Shown here: positions 1 to 7,538 of the stretch, piece after piece
How the letters are laid out: every line of letters begins with the position of its first letter
Numbering within the stretch: position 1 is the stretch's first letter
Source: Chitinophagaceae bacterium
GTDB lineage: Bacteria; Bacteroidota; Bacteroidia; Chitinophagales; Chitinophagaceae
Length of the DNA stretch: 63,914 nt
NCBI GenBank assembly: GCA_016721085.1
Contig: JADKJI010000034.1
Span: forward strand, 1-63,914
Direction of reading: 5' to 3'
Notes under the pieces: generated by a model
Told to the model about the DNA's origin: nothing
Seen by the model: the letters and a program-made list of their open reading frames with translations, nothing else
Databases searched by the model: none
Program-made: the position numbers and the translations under genes

Positions 1-19
1 GGTGCAGGATCCTATCACA

Positions 20-77
20 GACCACAAAGGTTTGGAAATTCAGAGGCTTTATACAGTCATGCAAAACCTTTGTGGTC
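20..77. repeat. 14-bp perfect inverted repeat
   Basis: GACCACAAAGGTTT at 20-33 is the exact reverse complement of 64-77, so the stretch can form a hairpin with a 30-nt loop. No T-run follows on the plus strand, so it is not a typical terminator there. It lies downstream of the minus-strand flavin reductase gene and could end that transcript. I see no gene in 1-137. Confidence 0.6.
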
Positions 78-137
78 TTCAAAAGTTGGTCTTCAAATAC
101 CCTTAGTGATAATGCTAGGTGCAAGATGCTTTGACCT

Positions 138-623
138 TTACATTCGCACAATGTTTTTTTCTCTGAGATAATCTACATCTAAAGGTTTGCCTGAGTTTAG
201 GTTTTTGTATGTTTCCAAATCACATATAAAACAAACATGATCGCCGCCGGGAAGGGTTTGGAGGATTTTTAATTTTAATACCGCTAAACAATCTTGCAAT
301 ACAGGGAAGCCCTCCCACTCTTTTATCAATCCCTTTGATGTAAGATGCTTTAGCTTTTTGGTGGTCTTACCCGATTTCTTTCCCAGATAATTAACCAGTT
401 TGTATTGCGACTTTTCTAATAACTGTAATACCGCCTCTTCACTGCCCTTCATATTGTCAAGACTTTTTGTCCCCTCATAAACAGCTACCATATACCTTTT
501 CGGCTTCATCGATACCGCTGTAACATAAGTGCAGATATTCATATTGAAACCATCAGCGCCTTTTGTTACCAAACTATAAACGGGACTATTCACCCTGTTC
601 CAGGGCTTTTTTCTTATGGACAT
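138..623 (-). CDS. flavin reductase-like domain protein
   Basis: This 161-residue protein has the layout of the flavin reductase-like (FMN-binding split barrel) family. The N-terminal part reads SPVYSLVTKGADGFN followed by a NICTYVTAVS strand, where such proteins bind FMN. A later segment GDHVCFICDLE matches the family pattern in which the core strand continues after a variable insert. These enzymes reduce flavins with NAD(P)H or bind FMN in the cytoplasm; the substrate here cannot be told. The ATG at 623 is the first in frame. The gene is divergent from the SDR gene at 711, so the 87 bp between them should hold both promoters. Family assignment is by recognition only. Confidence 0.7.
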   Translation of the reverse strand: MSIRKKPWNRVNSPVYSLVTKGADGFNMNICTYVTAVSMKPKRYMVAVYEGTKSLDNMKGSEEAVLQLLEKSQYKLVNYLGKKSGKTTKKLKHLTSKGLIKEWEGFPVLQDCLAVLKLKILQTLPGGDHVCFICDLETYKNLNSGKPLDVDYLREKNIVRM

Positions 624-710
624 ATAACCGAATTGATTTTAGTGGAGGAATTCATTTTATGGTAAACATTTACCTTACCAATTTGTTTAATGAACCCATA
701 ACAACAGAAT

Positions 711-1427
711 ATGGAAACTTTAAAGGGAAAGAGAGTATTGATTACAGGAGCCAGTGGAAGTATCGGATCTTCTGCTGCACATCTGATTGCAAATAGCGGC
801 GCTATAGTCTATATCACAGGACGCAATGAAGAAAGACTCCAGGCAACTGCTACAAAATGCCAACTTCCTTCCAACAGGGTATTTGTATCAGACATCACTA
901 ATGAAAACTCTGTAAAGGAAATAGCCGCAGCCATTCTTCAGGATGGTGGTCCTATCGATATTCTGATTAATGCCGCTGGAATCGGCATCATCAAACCCAT
1001 CGAAGCATTAAGTACCGAAGATTTCCAGAAAAGTATCGCCATCAATCTTATGGCCCCCTTCTATCTTATCCAATCATTTCTGCCAGGAATGAAAGAAAAT
1101 AAAAAAGGGCTTATAATAAACATACCCGGCATTTTGGGTAAAACCCCAATGGCAGGCGCTACTGCCTATTCCGCTTCTAAATATGGACTAAACGGCATGA
1201 TGAAATCACTTCGCGAAGAATTAAAAAGGACTGACATCCGAATCACCCAATTATTCCTTGGTGGCGCCGATACCCATTTCTGGGATACCATCGATTTACG
1301 CGTGCAACGTGATAAGATGATTGTAGCTGAAGAAGCTGGTCGCGCTATCTGGTTCTTATGTCAGCAACCGTTAAGTGGAGTAGTAAGTGAAATGATATTA
1401 CAACCATTCAATCATCAGGCAATATAA
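711..1427 (+). CDS. short-chain dehydrogenase/reductase (SDR) with altered catalytic Ser site
   Basis: The 238-residue protein is a classical-length SDR. TGASGSIG near residues 13-20 is the Rossmann dinucleotide-binding loop, NAAG near residue 87 stabilises the central sheet, and YSASKYG carries the catalytic Tyr and Lys. At the position 13 residues before the Tyr, where the catalytic Ser normally sits (usual NISS), the sequence reads IINIPGILG, so the Ser is replaced by Gly. The enzyme may be inactive, use another residue, or have a different reaction. Substrate unknown. The GNAT gene follows 44 bp downstream but has its own promoter-like box. Confidence 0.85.
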   Translation: METLKGKRVLITGASGSIGSSAAHLIANSGAIVYITGRNEERLQATATKCQLPSNRVFVSDITNENSVKEIAAAILQDGGPIDILINAAGIGIIKPIEALSTEDFQKSIAINLMAPFYLIQSFLPGMKENKKGLIINIPGILGKTPMAGATAYSASKYGLNGMMKSLREELKRTDIRITQLFLGGADTHFWDTIDLRVQRDKMIVAEEAGRAIWFLCQQPLSGVVSEMILQPFNHQAI

Positions 1428-1459
1428 TATCACACAAAAAAGGAAATTAGACAAGCAGT

Positions 1460-1467
1460 TATATTTG
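1460..1467 (+). promoter_or_regulatory. candidate -7 promoter box TATATTTG
   Basis: TATATTTG is a perfect match to the Bacteroidota -7 element TAnnTTTG. It ends only 4 bp before the ATG of the GNAT gene, so transcription would start almost at the start codon. I see no clear TTG -33 box at the expected spacing, so this is a candidate only. Confidence 0.4.
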
Positions 1468-1471
1468 CAGC

Positions 1472-1996
1472 ATGACATCTTTCAACATAAGACCAATTGC
1501 TGCAAAGGATAACGCTGAACTGGCAATTATCATCCGCAATACATTAGCTGAATTTGGTGCCAATCACCCCGGCACAGTATACTACGATCCTACAACAGAT
1601 GCCTTATATGATCTCTTCCGAAAAGAAGGCAGCGTTTACTATGTTGCGGAAGATGCAGAAGGTCTAGTGGGTGGCGTTGGCATATTCCCTTCCGATGGAT
1701 TACCATCAGACACTTGTGAACTGGTAAAGATGTATCTCTTGCAAAGAGCCCGTGGCACTGGACTCGCACAAACATTGATTGAAAAAGTTATTCAGTTTGC
1801 CAATGAAGCTGGCTATAAAAACATCTACATCGAAACAATGCCCGAACTAAAAAGAGCGATGAAAGTGTATGAGAAATTCGGGTTTGAGTATATTGATGGG
1901 CCGATGGGGAATACGGGGCATTCGGGGTGTAGTGTTTTTATGGTATTGAATGGTTCCAGAAGTTCAAAAAGTTCCAAGAGTTCCATAGGTTCTTAG
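1472..1996 (+). CDS. GNAT family N-acetyltransferase
   Basis: The 174-residue protein is a GNAT acetyltransferase that would move an acetyl group from acetyl-CoA to an amine. The acetyl-CoA loop RARGTGLAQ is near residue 91 and is preceded by the strand CELVKMYLL; the C-terminal AMKVYEKFGFEYI is the usual last helix and strand. The substrate is not predictable. The last ~15 residues (GSRSSKSSKSSIGS) are not part of the fold: they are encoded by an AGTTCC-type tandem repeat that begins inside the gene and runs into the intergenic region, and this repeat supplies the stop codon. Confidence 0.8.
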   Translation: MTSFNIRPIAAKDNAELAIIIRNTLAEFGANHPGTVYYDPTTDALYDLFRKEGSVYYVAEDAEGLVGGVGIFPSDGLPSDTCELVKMYLLQRARGTGLAQTLIEKVIQFANEAGYKNIYIETMPELKRAMKVYEKFGFEYIDGPMGNTGHSGCSVFMVLNGSRSSKSSKSSIGS

Positions 1997-2046
1997 GTGA
2001 AGCAGATTAATTAATCTTTTAGTTTTGATTTTTACTCAGGAGACGC

Positions 2047-2118
2047 CGGGGGGGCCTCCCCCCCGGCCCCCTGGCCCCCCCGCCCCCCCCCCCCCGGGGG
2101 GGGGGGGGGGGGGGGGGG
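2047..2118. other. C/G homopolymer block, probable assembly artefact
   Basis: These ~72 bases are almost purely C and G and end in a run of 13 C followed directly by 23 G. This is unlike anything else in this AT-rich window. A C-run next to a G-run is a self-complementary foldback, and homopolymers of this length are a known failure mode of several sequencing chemistries. No coding meaning should be given to reading frames through it. Confidence 0.7.
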
Positions 2119-2180
2119 AAAACTGGCAAAAAATTTTATTGAATTTGTTTATTGCTATTAGTTATGCTCATCTCCTCCCC

Positions 2181-2240
2181 TGGAGAGGCGGGGAGACGCA
2201 AAGGAAAGCATCCCCCTGCGTCTCCGCGTCTCTGCGGTAA
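2181..2240. repeat. CGCAGAGACG-family palindrome (copy 1, degraded left arm)
   Basis: The right arm (CTGCGTCTCCGCGTCTCTG, then CGGTAA) is intact and identical to the other copies in the window; the left arm is diverged (GGAGAGGCGGGGAGACGCA). Other copies lie at 13945, 22461, 36819 (half), 40923 and 50652. Confidence 0.7.
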
Positions 2241-2307
2241 AAAAATCTTACAAAACAAACATTCACCAACTACTCAACCCCTCTGGAACTTATTGAACCA
2301 ATGAAAC

Positions 2308-2928
2308 CTATTGAACAAGAGCTACTTCGAACACTGGTGAGAAGAGGTAGACCCTCCCCGTCGCAACCTCCAGACACTGGTACCTCTTCCTCAACTTCTT
2401 CCCCTTCTTAAAAACCCTTCCCGGGTCTATTGAAAAAAGGGCGCCATCTGGAACTTGCTCTACCATTACTTTTCCATCTTGTACCGCATCATAGCGCTTA
2501 AGGATGCGCATCAGGTCTTCGTCGGAACAACTGCTGGCAGGTAAATTGTGAAGGGATTGGGTGAGCGATTGCTGAATGTCTTCAGGGAATATTTTCATCT
2601 CAAGATAATCCTTCAATAAAAAAGCATAGGTCTGCTTCCATTCCTTTCCATGCGATTGTACCCGATGGCCGTGTTGCATGAAAGTAACCAGGTGGGCTAT
2701 TTCATGAATGAGCGTTATAAGGAAAGCATACGAATTTAGATTGCTGTTGACACTGATTCGGTGCGACTGGTGACGGGTAGCATGGCGATAATCGCCCAAA
2801 ACCGTTTTTCGCTCCCGCGTAATAGTTAGATGTACCTGGTAGTGGTTAAGGTAATGCAGCGTTAGTGGAACAGCTGCTGCCGGAATGAACCGGCCAAGAT
2901 AATCAAGCGGGGCTTCCTTCTTAGACAT
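2308..2928 (-). CDS. SprT-like zinc metalloprotease-domain protein
   Basis: The 206-residue protein has HEIAH at residues 75-79 and SHGKEWK at 92-98, the zinc-binding pair typical of SprT-like domains (also found in SPRTN, which cleaves DNA-protein crosslinks). The bacterial role is not established. The C-terminal third is basic and has no zinc-ribbon cysteines that I can see. The start at 2928 overlaps the end of the upstream membrane-protein gene by 8 bp, which suggests translational coupling. Confidence 0.75.
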   Translation of the reverse strand: MSKKEAPLDYLGRFIPAAAVPLTLHYLNHYQVHLTITRERKTVLGDYRHATRHQSHRISVNSNLNSYAFLITLIHEIAHLVTFMQHGHRVQSHGKEWKQTYAFLLKDYLEMKIFPEDIQQSLTQSLHNLPASSCSDEDLMRILKRYDAVQDGKVMVEQVPDGALFSIDPGRVFKKGKKLRKRYQCLEVATGRVYLFSPVFEVALVQ

Positions 2929-3343
2929 TTTTAACTGGACGAACTGCTTTTAGTAATACAAACAACTCAAGAGCCGTGTATACAAAATATAAAAGAAGAC
3001 AACCGACTACCGCAGGTTTGTTGACTTGCTTTCCTGCCAGATAGATATAAAGGAATGAAGCAAAGAGACAAAGGAGCATCTTTATGAAGAGTCCCATATA
3101 GACCATTGTCAGAAACGCATGCGGTTTCTTATCAGTGAGAGATTTGAAATAAAAATAGAAGGAACCTCCGATGGCGAGGAAAAGGATGCCATTTCCACCT
3201 AAAAGTACGGTGCTATCCACCTTCCATTGATCCAGGATGGACTTGCTGGCAGGAATAGCCACAGTAACCGCTACAAAAAATAGCAGCAGGGGAAGAAAAG
3301 CTTTCCAGCCATTAGGCTTGGGTGTTGATTCAGGTGTTGACAT
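2921..3343 (-). CDS. small four-helix membrane protein of unknown function
   Basis: This 140-residue protein has four hydrophobic segments, about residues 15-35, 46-66, 80-103 and 110-130, and no signal peptide. The size and four-helix layout resemble AtpI/UncI-like proteins that sit beside ATP synthase genes, but no ATP synthase genes are visible here, so this is only a possibility. It lies between the bactofilin gene (87 bp upstream) and the SprT-like gene, which it overlaps, and all are transcribed leftward. Confidence 0.6.
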   Translation of the reverse strand: MSTPESTPKPNGWKAFLPLLLFFVAVTVAIPASKSILDQWKVDSTVLLGGNGILFLAIGGSFYFYFKSLTDKKPHAFLTMVYMGLFIKMLLCLFASFLYIYLAGKQVNKPAVVGCLLLYFVYTALELFVLLKAVRPVKNV

Positions 3344-3429
3344 AGAGCCTCAAATAGGTTAAGGCGGCAAAGGTACTATCTATACCCTATTCCTCCATAA
3401 CGCAATTACACCTGAAATTCAATGGTATA

Positions 3430-3861
3430 TCAGGCAGCTACCTGACTACTCACCGGTTTTTCGTCTTTTACATTATTTTTTGTAGGGGAAGCACTGGCTT
3501 CATTCATATGGCACTGGCCATTGAATTGGGCTGTTGGTTCTATCTGGAGTTTGCCAGCGTAGATATTACCCGAGATCTGGCAATTACCCTTTAACTGGAG
3601 TAATTCCTTCACTTTGATACTACCGCTAACTTTCCCCATGATATCGGCTTGCTGTCCATTGATATCCCCTTCCACAGAGCCATTGGCACCAATGACTACT
3701 TTGGCGGAACAGTGAACATTGCCTTTGAGGGAACCGTCGATGCGGATATCACCGTTGCTGGTAATATCGCCTTTTAGGCTGGTGCCTGCTGAGATGATGC
3801 TGGCGCTGCCATTGCCTGGTGTGTCGATTTGCATACCGGATTTGGATTTTGATTGAAACAT
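3430..3861 (-). CDS. bactofilin (polymer-forming cytoskeletal protein)
   Basis: The protein contains a bactofilin core: a right-handed beta-helix of short GxVxGxI-type turns (SLKGDITSNGDIRIDGSLKG, then GNV, GSVEGDI, KVSGSI, GNI) across about residues 20-120. Bactofilins polymerise without nucleotide into membrane-associated filaments that position cell-wall enzymes. The frame is open further upstream, but the ATG at 3861 (MFQSKSKSG) is chosen because the beta-helix follows at the normal distance and the upstream extension overlaps the preceding gene. It starts 13 bp after the stop of the short membrane protein, consistent with an operon. Confidence 0.85.
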   Translation of the reverse strand: MFQSKSKSGMQIDTPGNGSASIISAGTSLKGDITSNGDIRIDGSLKGNVHCSAKVVIGANGSVEGDINGQQADIMGKVSGSIKVKELLQLKGNCQISGNIYAGKLQIEPTAQFNGQCHMNEASASPTKNNVKDEKPVSSQVAA

Positions 3862-3874
3862 TGTATATAGGATT

Positions 3875-4270
3875 TTAGTCGTCGATCTTCTCTGGAACGG
3901 GAATATCGAGTAGTGTAGTATCCAGTTTGATGGTGGCATCTCCCTGTAACACACTCTTTACCCCTTGCAAATACTGGTCTTTGTACTTCATAGTCGTCTC
4001 TAAAGAATCCGTCCTCATTTTCAACTCCCTCAGTTCCCGAGATGCATTCGCGTCCCCATAACCCGGAATATAGAGTTTCAGGGGGGTGAATACGATCAGG
4101 GCTACCGTTAACCCGGTTAACAATACAAAAATGGTGCTAAGTGCTACGTAAACACTCAATCTTGATAACTTAAACGTCACAACCTCTTCGTAAGTATCAT
4201 CGTTCATAACTACCAGGCGGTAGCGGTTACGAAGGCGACGAAGGGTGGAATTGGTATCCGTTTGGGACAT
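3875..4270 (-). CDS. single-pass membrane protein resembling the N-terminus of M23-type envelope peptidases
   Basis: The 131-residue protein has a basic N-terminus (RRLRNRYRLVVMNDDTYEE), one transmembrane helix at about residues 40-63, and a short periplasmic coiled coil (RELRELKMRTDSLETTMKY). In many Bacteroidota the gene before bactofilin encodes a membrane-anchored M23 peptidase with this N-terminal layout. Here the peptidase domain is absent and the protein ends soon after the coil. It may anchor or regulate the bactofilin filament directly. It is divergent from the 4392 gene. Confidence 0.6.
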   Translation of the reverse strand: MSQTDTNSTLRRLRNRYRLVVMNDDTYEEVVTFKLSRLSVYVALSTIFVLLTGLTVALIVFTPLKLYIPGYGDANASRELRELKMRTDSLETTMKYKDQYLQGVKSVLQGDATIKLDTTLLDIPVPEKIDD

Positions 4271-4391
4271 AGAAGGGATTTCTTAAGACTAAAGGTAACC
4301 AAATAGGCCGAACGCCGGCCGAAATAAAAGGACAAAAAAAGGGCCAGTTTTTATAATAATTTTCTTGAAAATCAGTTATTAAGCTATTAGT

Positions 4392-7300
4392 TTGCGCGCA
4401 AATATCTTTTTGGTTTTGACCCGGATCTCACTTATTTCCATCTTTTTCCTCTCGGCTATGCTGAACTGGGCGTCGGCACAAACGATCCCTGCCCTTTCGT
4501 TTGACATAAAAAACCAGCAAAACTCGAAAATAAAAAGCTCGGATCAGAGAAAACAGGGGATAAAAAATTCACCAAACCAAGGCGGTTCATCCAGAATACA
4601 GTCACAAAATTCAACTGGCATTTCAACGCCAACGAGAAACTCAACGAAATTATAGCCAAGGCCAAAGAGAACCATAAAGACGACTATACCCAATTACTTA
4701 CTTTCTATAACTACTCCCCTGCAGAAACCGTTCGTGATAGTTCGGAACTGGATTCAGTGCTTTATAAAGCCAATGCCGGCATCCTGCTGCATGACTTAAG
4801 AAACGACTGGGTCGATAACCTGTACATGTTGATGGGACAGGCTTATTATTTCAGGGAAGTATATGATACCGCCTATTTCACCTTCCAGTATATCAACTAT
4901 GCTTTCTCACCAAAAGAAAGTGATGGATATGATAAGACGATCGGAAGTAATTCGAATGAAGGAGGTAATGCTTTCTCCATTTCCACAAAAGAAAAGACAA
5001 GTACTACCAGTAAGATATTCAAAACACCACCAAGCCGGAATGAATCATTTCTCTGGTTGATAAGAACCTATCTGGCTCGCGATGAATATCCAGAAGCTGC
5101 CGGCATGATCGAAATACTGAAAGCTGACCCTCTTTTTCCTGAAAGATTGCAACCGCATCTGAAAGAAATGCAGGCTCTCTGGTTCTATCAACAGAACATG
5201 AATGATAGCGCTGCCTTCTATCTTGAAAAAGCATTAGTGAATGCTGATAATCGGGAAGAAAAAGCACGGTGGGAATACCTGATAGCCCAGCTTTACGAAA
5301 GGACTCATAAGAATGATCTGGCAAAAGAATTTTACGACAGGGCTTCACAACATACATTGAATCCGATATTGGATGTTTATGCGCGACTCTATTCCATCAG
5401 GCAGAATACTGGTGATGAAAAAGCCATTGAGCTGAACATTGCTGAACTGCTGAAAATGGCGAGAAAAGACCGCTATACCAATTATCGCGATATCATCTAC
5501 TACTCCATAGCACAGATGGAGTTGGAAAGAAAAAACACAGTAGCAGCTAAAGACTATCTGCTTCGTTCAACAAGAGCCTCTATCGACCAGAGTGCAGATA
5601 GAAACCAGAAATCAAGATCCTTCCTTCTTTTAGCTGATCTTTCTTTTCAGGATGCAGAATATATAAATGCCAGGAATTACTACGATAGTGTTCAAAATAC
5701 AGATATTGTAAAAGACCTGAACGCATTCAATAACCGAAAAGATGTATTGGCCAGAATTGCTGGTGGTGCTGAAATCATAGCTCGTCAGGATAGCCTTCAA
5801 AGAATTGCCGCCCTCCCTGAAAAAGAAAGGGATGATTATATTAAAAAATTGGTGAGGAAACTGAGAAAGCAACAGGGATTGAAAGAAGATGAACCTGTAG
5901 TATCTGGAAACGGGCCTGTAAATCCCAATGCCCCCCCTACCGAACTATTCGACAATAACAATAAATCGGATTGGTATTTCTATAACCCAACCCTCAAGTC
6001 AAAAGGATATACTGAATTCAAGGGTAAATGGGGAACAAGGCCTAATGTCGACAACTGGCGCCGCATCACTGCTGTAAATTCGGCCATGCAACAAAAGAAA
6101 GCGGATGCAGATGCTGTAGCGGCCAAAGGGCAAATGACAGCAGACGATGCAGGTAGTGAAGAAATATCTTACGAAGCTTTATTAAAGAAACTCCCTCTTA
6201 CACCGGAGAAACTGAATAAATCGAACGACTCCATCGAAAACGCCCAAATTGAAATGGGAAGAGCATTGATGGATGGATTGGAAGATTATGAAGCGGCGAT
6301 AAAGACATTTGAATCATTCGTTGAGAGATTCAATTATAGTAACAGGCATTCTGAAGCCCTCTTCTATTTATACTATTGCTATCAAAAGACAGGGCAGCTT
6401 GATAAGGCAGCAGCCATCAAGAAGCAGATGGAAATGAAATATAAGGATACAGAATTCGAGAAAAAGATATCTGCACCAGGAACTACAAGCAAGGAAGATA
6501 AAGACAAGGAGGCAATGACTAAGCAGTATAATACCATTTACTCCTTATTCATCGAAGGTAAATTCAAAGAAGCGCTTGCTCTCAAGAAACAGGCAGACAG
6601 TTTATATAGCAAAAACTATTGGACACCTCAATTACTATACATTCAATCTGTTTATTTCATCAGGGAACGTCAGGATGATTCTGCAAAGACTGCATTGCAA
6701 GATGTAATAAACCTCTTCCCTTCTTCAGTATTAGCTACAAAGGCACAAAACATGCTGGATGTATTGAATAGAAGGAAAGAAATTGAGGACTATCTTACAA
6801 ATCTCAAGATTGAAAGGCCTGCTGAAGATAGCGTTGCGGCACCAACAACGACCCCTGCACCTCCAGCAAAACAACCTGCTGTTGTTGTAGCTCCTGCTGC
6901 CAAGAAAGATACCAATGCGGTAGCTGTAAAGCCACCACCTGTTATAAAGCAACCAACACCAACAGCCAAAAAAGATAGTATGCTGTTACCTCCGCCTGTA
7001 CCTAAATCAGCTTTCACAAGTGAGCCCACTACGCCACATTATATTTTGATTGTAATGACAAAAGTGGACCCAGTGTTTGTAAATGAAGCCAAAAACGCCT
7101 TCAACAGATATAATAAGCAGAACTTTTACAACAAGACCATCGATATAACCAGTGAAGTGATCGACGATAATGTGAAACTGGTATTGATGAATAATTTCGA
7201 GAATGCCGATGCCGCCATGGCCTATATGGAAAAAGTACGTAAGATAGCTGCCACTGAAATTGTACCCTGGTTGCCTGCTGCCAATTATAAGTTCAGCGTC

Positions 7301-7396
7301 ATCAGTGCCAAAAACCTGGAAATACTGAAAGCCAGTAAGGACCTTACTGAATACCAGAAATTCCTCTTAACGGCATTTCCCGGAAAATTTAACTAA
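4392..7396 (+). CDS. SprE/PorW-like TPR protein of the T9SS/gliding machinery, one frameshift
   Basis: Read through one frameshift, this is a ~1,000-residue protein with many TPR-like helix pairs, a Pro/Thr-rich linker (nt 6835-7010) and a conserved C-terminal alpha/beta domain beginning TPHYILIVMTKVDP. The layout and signature stretches (KDDYTQLLTFYNY, ILLHDLRNDWVDNLY) match the SprE/PorW family of T9SS-associated proteins. The break lies near 4513: with one more A in the A-run after TTTGACAT the frame reads FDIKKPAKLE and continues without a stop. A TTG at 4392 gives the best signal-peptide-like N-terminus; no clear lipobox Cys is visible. Being in a homopolymer, the break is probably a sequencing error. 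Confidence 0.7.
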
Positions 7397-7538
7397 TCCC
7401 GAACATTCCTGTTTAAACCTGTTAAGATATCTGGAAATTTGACAGAATATCGATAGCTATAGCCTCAATCTTTAGTATTTTCGAGCACGATATTTGTTTT
7501 ACCTTTTGCCTATAATTCACTCGCCTTAATTCATCAAT

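Larger units (their letters stand above)
1945..2320. repeat. composite repeat with inverted AGTTCC-type arms
   Basis: The left arm (about 1945-1995) consists of imperfect GTTCMAR-type units. The right arm (about 2278-2320) holds the inverse units (TGGAACTTATTGAACC and similar). Between them are the C/G homopolymer block (2047-2118) and a CGCAGAGACG-type palindrome (2181-2240). The element separates the convergent GNAT and SprT-like genes and overlaps the 3' ends of both. Confidence 0.55.

Noticed and set aside
2025..2240. 71-codon frame rich in Pro and Gly
   Set aside because: It is produced by the C/G homopolymer block and the palindrome; no coding signal.
6790..7029. Minus-strand Gly/Ala-rich frame
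   Set aside because: It is the antisense of the Pro/Thr-rich linker of the SprE/PorW-like gene.
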